Under the pieces are notes generated by a model that ran no database searches, was not told the DNA's origin, and worked only from the letters and a program-made list of their open reading frames with translations. Positions 39,402 to 49,972 of a stretch of DNA of 64,000 nt are shown piece after piece; the first letter of the stretch is position 1; each line of letters begins with the position of its first letter. The DNA lies in the NCBI GenBank assembly GCA_958496175.1, contig OY292279.1:4836001-4900000 (forward strand), in the 5' to 3' direction. Position numbers and translations under genes: made by a program. This DNA is from Sisyra terminalis. Its lineage: Eukaryota > Arthropoda > Insecta > Neuroptera > Sisyridae.

Positions 39402-40112
39402 CAGTGGCGTAGCTACCTAGGGGCTAGGCGGGGCAGTGCCCCGGGGCCCTCAAGCTCAGGGGGCCCTCGAATCCTTACCAGAAATCTCGATCGAACTGAA
39501 CTTTTGGAAATTCAGTTGGAAGTTCACCAATTATGTAAGGAAATAATGAGCAAATATGGACTGCTAGAATGCGACCTAACAGAAGTATTTACAGCAATAT
39601 TATTATTCTTTACAATTCCTGTCACTTCTGCAGCAGCTAAAAAATCATTTAGCAAATTAAAAATAATAAAAAATTATTTAAGAAATAATATGGACCAAAC
39701 TCGACTTCGATATTCATCGCTAATAGCAATTGAAAATAAAACCGCATCAAGCCTGGATTTAAACGAAGTTATTGATACTTTTGCGAAAACTAAAGCTAGG
39801 AAAAAAAATTAAATATAATTGTTATTTAGTCAGTTGGTAGGTCCGACCTTTAGATAATAAACCCTTGAATCTTTTCTATTTCGTTTTATTAACCAAACCT
39901 ACACCAAGTATTAATTGTAATTTATGTTGTTACTGTTAAATATTTTTATTATCTGCCCTGCAGTGCACAAAAAAGAGCTTAAGTAGCTTAGCATTTTTAA
40001 AGTATTTGTATATTTCATATTTTTATTTGATAAAACCTAATGAGTTTACATAGCAGTGGGGCCTCATTTTTTAATTTGCCCCAGGGCCCTTGGTTACCTA
40101 GCTACGCCACTG
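39402..40112 (+). mobile_element. hAT non-autonomous element, copy B, 711 bp, inside the Jockey fragment
   Basis: Termini CAGTGGCGTAGCTA and TAGCTACGCCACTG are flanked by a perfect 8 bp duplication CTTGGTAT (39,394-39,401 and 40,113-40,120). The target is the reverse transcriptase fragment, so this insertion is younger than that retrotransposon. The element retains only the last part of a transposase plus the GC-rich ends (GGGGCTAGGCGGGG on the left, GGGCCCTTGG on the right). Confidence 0.95.
39486..39812 (+). pseudogene. hAT transposase C-terminal dimerisation domain, truncated
   Basis: The frame gives FFTIPVTSAAAKKSFSKLK, IKNYLRNNMDQTRL, SLIAIENKTASSLDLN and a final FAKTKARKKN before TAA. 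This is the well-known hAT C-terminal dimerisation region (usual form: ERSFS.LK.IK..LR..M...RL), here with KKS in place of ERS. The DNA-binding zinc finger and the catalytic DDE core are missing, so the product cannot transpose anything. Because of the insertion it is in frame with the upstream reverse transcriptase fragment, giving one 221-codon open frame from 39,147 (RT residues 1-85, hAT end 86 onward). I regard the fusion as accidental. Confidence 0.9.
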
Positions 40113-40490
40113 CTTGGTATGCTCCGTGATAAAGGTCCTACGTAGGTTCACCACATAAAACTGAAACTGGAGTACTTATCCATGATATATCCATTTTTTC
40201 CAACAAAAATTAATTCCTGATTTACTAAATCTAAGTACGTTCTTATGAAACCCAGCTTTAGGAAACTGCTTACAATTCCAACATAGAGAAATATTTCAGA
40301 AGCTCCAATCAAAAACGCTGCTCCAAATCAATGCCCCCTGCAATATAAACACCAAAATAGAAAAACATTCGGAAACTTCAACGGTAAAGTAGGAGATAAA
40401 AAGGTACCTGGAGAAACGGATATCATCCGAATATTCTACTGGACCAAAAGAAGACTTCAAACGTAGAATACCACTAACTTATCTGGTAGA

Positions 40491-41099
40491 TTTTGAGTTC
40501 CAAATTATTAGTATGGATTAGTCCAATTAGTCTACTGAAGCTAAAACATTCAAAAGATATACCAGATTAAATCATTTTATCACCGTTTTTTTTCTTTTTA
40601 AGTCGATCAAATTTTAAATTTATTTAATGATTTGTCGAAGAATTTTCCCCGCATCGTTGCATTCATGAATTTTCTATTAGTCAATCATAGTTATTTTTGT
40701 TGCACTTCATTCGGTTCATTTAATATTCAAATCTACCAATTCCTGTCTTATTATTTTCAAGAACAAAGATTAATTTTCCATCAGGCTATTAGTTGCACAG
40801 ATACCACCAAAATGTTATAAGTTAAAAGTTTGATTAAAACATTAATTAATTACAAAGAAAAAACCCATGAAAAGTACATAGTTTCAAGAAATTTATTGCA
40901 ATTCAAATAGCAATATTCACAAAATTTCCGAGACAATAACTGTTGTAATTTTAAATATTGGCCGTTATGAAATGTTCCAATAATCGAATGTAACAATGTA
41001 TGTTTAAATAAAATTTAATAAATGTAACGTTTTTAAATCCAAACTATTATTATCGAAGAATGTATGAGATTTATAATAAGTTAATTTTCAATCGTAAAT
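40491..41099. other. Non-coding stretch with a possible LTR-like repeat
   Basis: No gene seen. The part 40,930-41,060 resembles 47,455-47,590 (shared TAAATATTG, TAATAAATG, GTTTTT and CCAAACT blocks in the same order) and more weakly 44,330-44,480. As it precedes the copia remnant it may be an old long terminal repeat or another dispersed repeat. Confidence 0.4.
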
Positions 41100-42295
41100 A
41101 CTGGGAAAAATGATTTGGAGTTACATGTTTTACTAAGTGATTTTGGCTCGTAAGTAAAGGCTGAATAAACCATGGTGGAAGATGAAAGTATTATTTAAGA
41201 TATTCATGTGCTAAAACCGTTGAAAGAAATATATAGTCACTGGAAAATTCAGATAAAAGACGCCCTGAAAAATCATCGAATATGGCAAATCATTGGGGGC
41301 CCCACAAACAAGCCGGTAGAAGTTGAAATTGGCAATGGAATTAGTACAAATAAAAAGGAAATTGAAGTCTGAAGATCCAAAGATTGAAAATATCACTCGA
41401 TTATTCGATCAACGTTAGATGACAACGATTTGTGAACCAAAAACGATAAATCTTTTGCGTGAGTACTTTACATAGTCGTAGAAACCAGTAGAGCCCAGTT
41501 GGTATTTTTGTTACAGGACATTTGCTCATAAAATTAAAGCAATAGAGCCACAGGATTTTTGAAAAAAGTTTTAATGGTAAAAATTGATGGAAGTTTACCA
41601 AAAAAGTTTGATATTTTTGTTACCAGTTGGCGACTTTTTTCAATGGATGTGCCATAGGAATCTTTCTTGGAAAATCGATCGAAGTTACTATAAATCTCTC
41701 GTAAAAACTGGAAAAAAATTAGAGTTTTACGTTTTACTAAGTGATTTTAGATCGTAAGTAAAGGTTGAATAAACCATAGTGGAAGATGAAAGTGTTATTT
41801 AAGATATTCATGTGCCAAAACCGTAGAAAGAAATGTATAGTCACTGGAAAATTCAGATAAAAGACGTTTTGAAAAGTCATCGAATATGGGAAATCACGGG
41901 GGGCCCCACAAACAAACCAGAAGCAGTTGGACACGACAAAGGAATAAGTACAAATAAAAAGGAAATTAAAGTCTGAAGATCCAAAGATTGAAAATATCAC
42001 TCGATTATTCGATCAACGATAGATGCCAACGATTTATGAACCAAAAACGATAAATCTTTTGCTGAAACTTTTGCGTGAGTACTTAACATAGTCGTTGAAA
42101 CCAGTTGGTACTTTTGTTGCAGGACTCAAAGTATTTGCTCGCAAAATTAAAGCGATAGAACCAAAGGATTTTTGAAAAAGTTTTAATGGCAAAAATTAAT
42201 GGAAGTTTACCAAAAAAGTTTGATATTTTTGTTACCAGTTGGCGACTTTTATCAATGGATGTGCCATAGGAATTTTTCTTGGAAAATCGATCAAA
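41100..42295 (+). repeat. Tandem duplication of a copia gag segment, unit about 600 bp
   Basis: Copy 1 (about 41,100-41,706) and copy 2 (about 41,707-42,295) share long runs, for example GTTTTACTAAGTGATTTT (41,127 and 41,731), GGGGGCCCCACAAACAA (about 41,293 and 41,900) and TATTTTTGTTACCAGTTGGC (about 41,611 and 42,223). They differ at many scattered positions, so the duplication is old. It lies at the start of the copia remnant. Confidence 0.85.
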
Positions 42296-44245
42296 TGCGG
42301 TATGAAAGTACAAAGGATGTGCTGCACGAAGTCTTCAAAGGTCGAATAAAATCAAAGAATAGACAAAAAAAATATTTGGCAAGAAGTTTCAAGGCGAATG
42401 GTCGAAAAGGGATCTATGATACGAGATTTTAAGGCGAAGATTGAAAAATTTAGATAAGCGAATCAGAAGAATTAGAACGGTATGTTGGTATCATTGGATT
42501 ACAAAGCAGGAAATGATGATCAAAGTATTACAGATTCGAAGGCAAACATTCATTGGACAAGAAATCTGAAATTTTAAATTCTATTGCATAAGATTAGATC
42601 ATCGATAATGTTAAATAATGCCAAAGATAGAACTTTATGGACAAACTCATGTTGGCAATATTGAGGATGAAAATTCAAGTAATGGAAAGCAATGGGAGCT
42701 CCGTACTTGGGAAAAATGAATATTTTTCAGAGGGTATGAGCAGTGAATCGCAATTTTCAACCATTTTCATGGAAATGTTAAAGGATTAGAATTTTATCAA
42801 GGAAATGAAATGATGCCTCTTATCGATGGACGATGAACGGTTTTTGATGGAAAAAGAATTGGAAATTAATAAGTTCCTTTTATTCGGGTCAAACCATCAT
42901 CGATATTTGTAAAGGTAGCTTAATCCACTAAATTATGGGATCAACGATTAGGTCATATAAATAACAGAGGAATTCAAGCAATCTTGTTCAAGATTTCAAG
43001 CCCGAAGAACCATCTTGTAAAAGAGCTAGAAGTATTTTTCTCAGAAAGAAATAACTAGGATTGGAAATCAATATGTACCATTTATTCGAGCCAAAACATC
43101 AACAACATGGTCGTATAAGTAACAGAGGGATTCAAGCAATGCCGAAGAACCATCTTGCGTACCGGCTGGAAGTAATTTTCTCAGAAAGAAATAACAATCA
43201 TGCATATCATTTTGGAAAACAAACCATTAATTTGCATTCTTGGAAACTTGAGGAAAATGAGATTATTTGCCTGGTAAACGTTTTTATTCGGATGTTGAGA
43301 TAATGTCCTGAAATAAATGAAAATATTTTTTGACGAGAAAAGATAAATCCTCTGGTTATCGCAGAATGTTTTTCAAGTAGACGGAAGATGAAATATCGAA
43401 TAGTTTGAAACAGTTCTTCAAGAATGCAGAAAAATGAACAAGGAAAAGAGTGATTTCTATGAGTACTGAATTCATAAATGAGGTTCTAAAGTCGATGAAT
43501 ATAAATCATGAATAATCTTCAAGGAATGTAAAACAATGCAATGGAATGGCAGGAAAAGAAAATCAGACGCTTTGTACCACTGATTGATCAATGTTATTCA
43601 ACACATATTTATCAAAAATGGATCGTCAATTACTTTGGACTAAAGCCATTGGAAAAACAGCAAATATTTGTAAAAGTATTCCAAAACGAGGAATTATGAA
43701 TTCGAGATCAATTTTTTGAGTGGCATGGAAAGGAGCTTAATAATTTACACCTTTAAGTCTTTGGGCAAAAGCTTTTGTACCTATTTTGGGTACGATGTGA
43801 CAAAAAATGGATCTCAGGGGTAAAAAATAAGTTTTTCTTGGATACGATCGATTGACTATAAATTCTGGACAGGATTTCAGGTATGTTAATAAAGTTTAAA
43901 CAATGACATCACTAGCAATTTATTGTTGCAAAAAACCACTTACAGATCTTGAGGAAACATATATGGAACCAGAGAAAGATTGACATGAATCCTTTGTTGA
44001 GACTTCCTGTTCAAATGAGGAATTGTTATTTAAAAGGAAAAGCAGGAGACGGCTAAAAGGTTCAAGAAACTTTCAAAAGTCAGTATCTTCCACTGACAGA
44101 GAATTAAGGAGCAGGAAAAATAAAACCGCTTATATTCCGTCAATGAAAGCATCATTAGATCCAGTTTCTTATGAAGGTACAATATCTAGAGGGAACCTTT
44201 GTGGTAAAAAGAGGCAATGGATTAAGAATTGTTGCCATTTATAAA
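41215..44245 (+). pseudogene. Decayed Ty1/copia retrotransposon gag-pol
   Basis: Gag: at 41,230 and again at 41,834, YSHWKIQIKD(A/V)LK and HRIW..(I/T)GGPTNKP match the copia gag pattern of Y..W...M...L and W; SIIRST follows. Gag-pre-integrase: near 42,935, LWDQRLGHINNRGIQAI is the characteristic LWH.RLGH.N motif (H changed to D). A second, shorter copy of this part occurs at 43,080-43,190 (GIQAMPKNHL). Integrase end: near 43,808, MDLRGKK followed by VFLGYDRLT, as in K.D....K.VF.GY. Before the RT: 44,100-44,245, ELRSRKNKTAYIP and DPVSYEGTIS. Stops and frame changes occur throughout; the RT and RNase H are not seen. LTRs are not clearly identifiable. Confidence 0.8.
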
Positions 44246-44734
44246 GAATAGAAAATGAAAGAAAATTTTAATGTATCTTATAATATTGAAGATGGTGTCA
44301 TGAATAATTGGGGATGATGGAATTTAAATGGTATATTTAAGACGTTTTTAAGTTGTAAATATTGACTCTTACGAAATATTGCAATATTCAAATGGAAAAA
44401 TTTGTGTTTAAGTATGCCGTAATAAATATAACGTAAAATTCGTAGTACTTTCGAGCAGTAATAATATAAATTCATTGACAAAATTTTAAGATGTTAGACA
44501 TAGTAAATTTAATGATAAATTGCTTATAAGTAAAATGTTTTAATTTTTATTTTCAAGCCAACCTGTAGCTGTTTAATAAAAACATAATTATTTAGTTCAT
44601 ATTGCCTCAAAAATATTTTACAATAAATTTTGGTTCTTTTAATCCTTTGAAATAATAATCTATTGAAAACATTTCAGTTGAAAAATTACTTAAATTATAA
44701 AGTTTTTCATATTATATAAGTCTTATTGTAAAAT
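44246..44734. other. Spacer between copia and non-LTR remnants
   Basis: No gene seen. The stretch 44,330-44,480 shows weak similarity to 40,930-41,060 and 47,455-47,590 and could be the matching downstream LTR relic of the copia element. The minus-strand 67-codon frame at 44,278 has no supporting features. Confidence 0.35.
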
Positions 44735-46467
44735 ACTAAATAAGTTGATTTCGCTAGCTAAAAACAGTTATAAAAGTAAGTTTACTAATGAAATAGGTAA
44801 AGATTATAAAAAACTATGGCAATTTGTAAATTGGGTAAAAAACTTAATATCTCGTCTGATCTTGATTATATTATACGTAATGAAGAGATTATCTCCGATA
44901 ACAATGCTATTGCTTATGAATTTGTCACATTTTTTAGCAATATTGGCGCTGATCTAGCTAAGAAAATAGCATACGAACCCGTAAACATAGCAAAAAATTT
45001 TAAGTAAAACCCAAATAACATTTTTCTTACGCCCACAGATTGCGTTGAAATTGAAAAATTAATAACTGAAATGAAAATTAAATCAGGTGGCGTAAATGGC
45101 ATTAGCATAAAAGTCTTTTGCTACGGATATTAGTGCTCCCTTGGAGTATATTTTTAACAAATGCATTAACAATGCTATTTGGCCTACATCTTTGAAAAAA
45201 ACCGATATAATACCTATACATAAATCTGGAGATAAACATTTACCTACAAACTACAGACCTATCTCGCTCATTTCTAACTTAGCTAAAATTTTTGAGAAGA
45301 TTATCTACAGTAGACTGTATGATTTTTGTGATAAAAATAAATGAATTTCTGATCTTCAATTTGGTTTCGTTAAAATCAGAGGCACTAACGAAGCTCTTGC
45401 AACCACTTCGAAATATATATACGGTTTTAGTTTTTCTAGACCTAGCAAAGGCTTTCGACACCGTAAATCACAAAATCTTGTTGGATAAACTTTGGACACG
45501 TGGTATTAGTGGTATCCCTCATAAACTACTCGAAAACTATTTAACTAATAGAGAACAACGTGTTATTATCAATAATAATATTAGTAAGACTAATACTGTT
45601 AAAGTAGGAGTTCCTCAAGGAACAATTATGGGCCCACTGCTCTTCATTTTGTATATCGATGATATTTTTAATTGTCTACCTGAAGGGGCTCTAGTTTCAT
45701 ATGCGGATGACACAAATATACGCTGCTCGGGCAGTACTTGGGCTGAAGTCAATCTTATTTTAACTCGATGGTTGATCAAAATTGACAATTGGTTAAGAGA
45801 AAATCAGTTGTCTCTCAACATAGATAAGTCTACGTATTTTACGTTTGGTAGTTACATTGATAGCATTCCTGATAATTTCCACCTTAAAATAAATAATTTT
45901 GAACTTAAAAGAGTACTTAATTGTAAGTATCTGGGCCTAATTTTCGATGCGCACATGAAATGGAACTTACATGTCTATGAATTGACAAAAAAATTAAGGT
46001 ACTTTTCATTCATATTCTTTAAACTGAGCAAATGCTTAAGCCTCTCAGTATTAAAAACTATTTACCATGGGTTATTTGAAAATATAATCAATTATGGCAT
46101 AATTGCATGGGGTGGGGCTTATGAAAATAGGCTCAGGCCATTGACTACTATCCAAAAACGCTTTATTAATTATTTCATTTCACGTAGTATTGTTGATCTA
46201 CCCCTTGGTATCAGGGAATTATTTATCATTAATACTTTAACATACTACTATAGTGAGTGTAAAGCCCAATATAATAATAAGAATAAACAAACTAAATTTT
46301 ATTTGTTAACGCTGCCTAAAACTAAGAAAACTATCAGCACTAAAAATTCATATCTTATTGCGATAAAAAAATTTAATAAATTGCCCAACCATCTTAAAAC
46401 ACTTAGTTTTAGGCGAAAGAAACTGAGGAAAATATTATTAAGCACAATGGGTACCTTTAGTGGCTAA
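44735..46467 (+). pseudogene. CR1/L2-like non-LTR retrotransposon reverse transcriptase, 5' truncated
   Basis: The order is clear: linker (KDYKKLWQFVN, 44,797; IISDNNAIAYEFVTFFSNIG, about 44,885), RT start (IIPIHKSGDKHLPTNYRPIS with SLISNLAKIFEK, 45,210-45,300), FLDLAKAFDTVNHKILLDKL at about 45,430, GVPQGTIMGPLLFILYIDDI at about 45,610, the catalytic YADD at about 45,700, NWLRENQLSLNIDKS, then the C-terminal CKYLGLIFD and INYGIIAWGG regions to the stop at 46,465-46,467. The last 391 codons are open from 45,292. It is inactive: frame changes near 44,815, 45,115 and 45,420, a TAA at 45,005-45,007 and a TGA at 45,342-45,344. The endonuclease domain is missing, consistent with 5' truncation during insertion. 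The relatively intact 3' half suggests moderate age. Confidence 0.9.
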
Positions 46468-46691
46468 ACACTGACATTATTTAATTTTAAATTAAAATTG
46501 TATTTATTTATTCTATTGGTAATTGTGTTTTAACTTTGTATCATTGAACTTTGTTACCTTTAATTTTGTTAAACTGATTTAAATATATGCAATTGTACAT
46601 TACAATTGTAATATTCCAGTTCTATGTACAGATGCTTTGCATCTCTGTAGAAAGCCTACTGGAAGTAAAATAAATAAATAAATAAAAATAA
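46468..46691 (+). mobile_element. 3' UTR and tail of the non-LTR retrotransposon
   Basis: After the RT stop the sequence carries a short hairpin (ACAGATGC, TTT loop, GCATCTCTGT with a two-base bulge, 46,628-46,648) and ends in a simple AAAT/TAAA repeat at 46,666-46,691. A stem-loop followed by a short tandem repeat tail is typical of CR1/L2-type 3' ends, where the RT recognises the RNA. The element therefore runs from about 44,735 to 46,691. Confidence 0.75.
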
Positions 46692-48609
46692 AGCTCCAAA
46701 AGCTCTTTCGATTTAAAATTTTATCTCTTATTTATCTCCACTAGTAGTAGATTTCCAAGAATGTAAATATAATTGTAATTTTTTCTAGAAACTTAAACCT
46801 AGATTTTAAGGTTCTTATTTTCCTAAGTTTCATTTTCAGTTCAACGGTAGGCAACCCAAATGCAATGAAGTGCCACTGAATAAATAGTTAAATCGGTTAA
46901 AACTATTGTTTTTATTAAGAATTTCCACAAAGTTACTTCCTGAGTTTTAAGAGCTTTAAGCTTAAAAATTTAAGATTATGAGTAAAAATAGTTTTGAACC
47001 TTTGAAAGAAGTGTATAAGGCAGGGAGGGAAGACAAGCTTTGGCATTAGTCAAAATTTTGTTTATTATTAAGTTCGAATATTTCAATGAAAATGCAAAGC
47101 TTTGAAGACAAAATTACAGTTTTTGTCAAAAGAAAATAATGCTCTTTTTGACTGAAAAAATTCAGCGGAAAATCGCAATGATTAATTGTAAATAGTTAGC
47201 AGTAATTAATACTTAGATATTTTAGTTCATGGATATATTATCTAATTTCTGCATCTTCATTTGCGTGGCACATGAAATTATGAATTAACAAAATGAATTT
47301 GTATAATCCTTTCTGCAGAATTGGAACTAAGCATTAAAATTGGCAATTATTTATCAAAAAAACAACTAATTTTTTTTCCATTTCTTATTTAAAATTTCTT
47401 ACGAATAATTATTATAATAAATTATAATTTATACGTTATTTACTTAGTGTTAGCCTACGTTATCGTTTTAAAATTATAAATATTGACCGATAAATGTTTC
47501 TTTAGTATAATATAATAATGTGTTTCGATAAAATATAATAAATGCAATGTTTTTGAACCCAAACTTGTACTATTTTCGAACATAATTTCTTCAAAAAACT
47601 TATGATTTATTTTACAAGTAATGGTGTAGATTAAAATTTTGTTAACTAGTCGATCTAGAGTACCTTTAGATAATTAAGATTGTTTACGAACAAATAAGTT
47701 TGCAAAAGTTTTCCGTTTACTTTTTTTCAAAAAAAATAAATAAATACTTTAGCAAACAATCTAAGCTGCTTACCGATAAAGAAGATTAAATTAGAGTAAC
47801 TATTTAGTAACATTAAAACTTTATTATGTGAAACTTTGATTGTACGAAGGGTTTAAATCGAGAATGAAAATTTGATAGTATTTTCAACTGAAATTGTTAA
47901 CAATTAAACGAAAAATTTATCAAAATTAAAGAATATTTTTTTACGTAATATAAATCCCTTATTCATAAAAACCTTGTACAAAAAGCACTGAAATTAAATT
48001 TCGGTAAATTGCAAAAGATTTTCCAATCTTGATTAAGATTGAACGATGGATGGGAAAAAATGTTGAATCAGCTCTCTAAAATTGTGCCACATTAGGCGTA
48101 TTTTATCCCAATCTCGAGTATTTGTCAGTGTAATTCCCAATTCCATATATTGAAGACGAAAGCTTTTTGATTACAAATGCAAAAAAAAAAGACTTTGTCT
48201 CGCAAAAAATATGTTTCGAAAATAATTAAACCAACATTTCAGACGTAGGGTATATAAGTATATTCAATAAATTCCGCTCTTCCGATATTGGCATGTTTGC
48301 GCAAACGTCCCTTTCGGCAATATATGCAAATCAGTGTGTTATTTTATAAAATAATAAAACCATTCCAGGCTGAAATTGGTGTTATAGGTAGCTGGCTGCC
48401 AAAGTGCTGGCGGCAATGTTTGCTCTTGGAAGAAATGGAGAGCTTTAAAATAATCATTTCCACCAAATTGCCTGCGAAAGATTTTTAAAAAAATTTCAAA
48501 GAATAACATGGAAAAAAAAAATATTCACTGTTTGAAAAAAAATGTTTTTATTTGTAACAGAATGATTCAAAAATCAGTCTTCAGATTCAACTTTATCTTT
48601 ATATTATTA
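46692..48609. other. Non-coding stretch, no gene supported
   Basis: AT-rich sequence. The only structure I see is the 47,455-47,590 segment resembling 40,930-41,060 near the copia remnant. The 66-codon frame at 48,288 shows no recognisable domain. Confidence 0.45.
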
Positions 48610-48929
48610 CTAGCTGATGTCCACGACTTCATCTACGTAACGTAGGTGTTAATTATATTTTCTTTTTAGATTTGCTATTTGTAGTGGAATATGAACATTT
48701 TTATTTTTCTTATTTCTTTTACGAAAAACATAATCATACCTGAAAACACTAATTTGTCAACTTTAAAAAGACACATTTAATAAACTGTAACTTAGAATAA
48801 AATAGTTGTATATAATGATCAATTAATTTTCAAAAAATATTTATAAATATCTAAAAAGAGTATGTTCAATTGCGTATACCTACGATAGGTATACCAATCG
48901 TGAACCAAATAATCCATAAATCAATCAGT

Positions 48930-48937
48930 ATCTATAC
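48930..48937 (-). other. Empty target site for foldback element 3
   Basis: ATCTATAC here, read on the minus strand, is a single GTATAGAT in sequence otherwise homologous to the flanks of foldback element 3 in Helitron copy 2. Copy 2 has GTATAGAT on both sides of the insertion (59,191-59,198 and 60,002-60,009). The pair fixes both ends of that element and an 8 bp target duplication. Confidence 0.9.
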
Positions 48938-48959
48938 ATAAATAAAAAATATCATCAAG

Positions 48960-49130
48960 TTCAATAAAGTCGGTCACAATTATGACTTAAAACAGTAAAA
49001 AGTTTCCAAAATACTTCCGTTAAAATATCCGAAATTAAGGGTGTAGATTTTTGAATATTAGTAGGAATTCCATTCCACAGTCTCGATTCCCGAATGAACC
49101 TTTTTCCCAAAACTATTACCCTCCTGTACA
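48960..49130 (-). pseudogene. Non-LTR reverse transcriptase C-terminal fragment inside the Helitron
   Basis: The minus strand reads VIVLGKRFIRESRLWNGIPT, continuing NIQKSTPLISDIL and ending in TGA at about 48,960. The SRLWN.IP pattern is the short conserved motif near the C-terminus of many non-LTR ORF2 proteins. The equivalent part of Helitron copy 2 (about 59,075-59,165) has the same ending but a broken and shortened frame. Since both copies carry it, the fragment was present before they separated. Confidence 0.65.
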
Positions 49131-49493
49131 ATACTACCGCAAAATTTAAATTTGTACAATTGCACGAAACCCAACTTCTGCATAATCAAGTATAACCATT
49201 TTGTAACTATACACTAATTATTAAAATATCTGAATTTCAACTATATAATTAAACCATATTGGATAGTCTCGAGTTTACCATATAGAATTTGGCGTATGCC
49301 TTTCGCTCTGGAAGAGCATTTTAAATTTCTTTTATCATTATGACTTAATAATGACCAAATATTTAACATTCTAAACTCCCCCTCCTCCTTTAAATTGCCA
49401 TTCTTTCTCTGTCGATAGGAGCCACTAACTTTAGTCTACAAAATTTCCTTTTTGTTCGCCTAATTTCAGAGGGTACTAGGTCACAAATGTATG

Positions 49494-49522
49494 TTTGGCT
49501 TTCACATATTGTGAAAGCCAAA
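49494..49522. other. Perfect 12 bp hairpin
   Basis: TTTGGCTTTCAC and GTGAAAGCCAAA are exact inverted copies separated by ATATT. It lies inside Helitron copy 1 about 880 bp from its 3' end, so it is not the terminal Helitron hairpin. Its role is unknown. Confidence 0.7.
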
Positions 49523-49964
49523 GAACTTAATGTTCACTTATAAACTTAATCTTTTCAGATATATCTATCAGAGTTTAAATTTTTAAGAAGTCCCGTTTAT
49601 ATTTTAAAGAAATGGTTTTTGGTACTTTAAATTGAATTTACTAGGTTAGTTATTAGTTCAACTAAAAATATTAGTACAAATAATTTTCCAATTTTTAAAT
49701 ACCTTTTCAGTGATACATAAGTCGCCTGTCTAAAGTATTTTTTTTTTTCATTCCTCAGTGTTTACGTAAGGGAAACTTTCCTTTATTATTTTTGAGGAAT
49801 GATATGTAGCCTATTGTGAGTGGATAATTGTGTTGTATCTTAATATCAAATTTGATTAAACTTTATAAATTTTAAATTTGGAATAAAGGCCTCTTGAAAA
49901 AAATAATTACCCTAAAATTGGGTTCAAATTATATCTTTATATCTCGGTTTAAATATATGGACTA

Positions 49965-49972
49965 TGACGTCA
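49965..49972. promoter_or_regulatory. CRE-type palindrome TGACGTCA, repeated once per array unit
   Basis: TGACGTCA, the full cAMP-response-element palindrome, sits here and at 50,326, 50,672, 51,254, 52,175 and 52,725, each in the context CTATGACGTCACA. It is present in six of the seven units; in unit five it is replaced by a TA-rich expansion. It is absent from Helitron copy 2. Binding by CREB/ATF proteins is possible but not shown. Confidence 0.5.

Larger units (their letters stand above)
38930..40490 (+). pseudogene. Jockey-like non-LTR retrotransposon RT fragment, interrupted by hAT copy B
   Basis: Translations in several frames give reverse transcriptase landmarks of the Jockey group. 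Near 38,968 is AFVEVWHQNFSWKLKK, equivalent to the AFD.VWH..L..KL motif. At 39,095-39,395 is AGVFQGSVLGSFLYLL, then the catalytic motif as FADD (residues 24-27 of the open frame at 39,147) and the IKIYPKKSLHVTF stretch. After the hAT insertion, about 40,285-40,480 gives IFQKLQSKTLLQINAPCN and EIKRYLEK, matching the conserved C-terminal part. Stops and frameshifts upstream and downstream show it is dead. Endonuclease and gag parts are absent. Confidence 0.85.
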
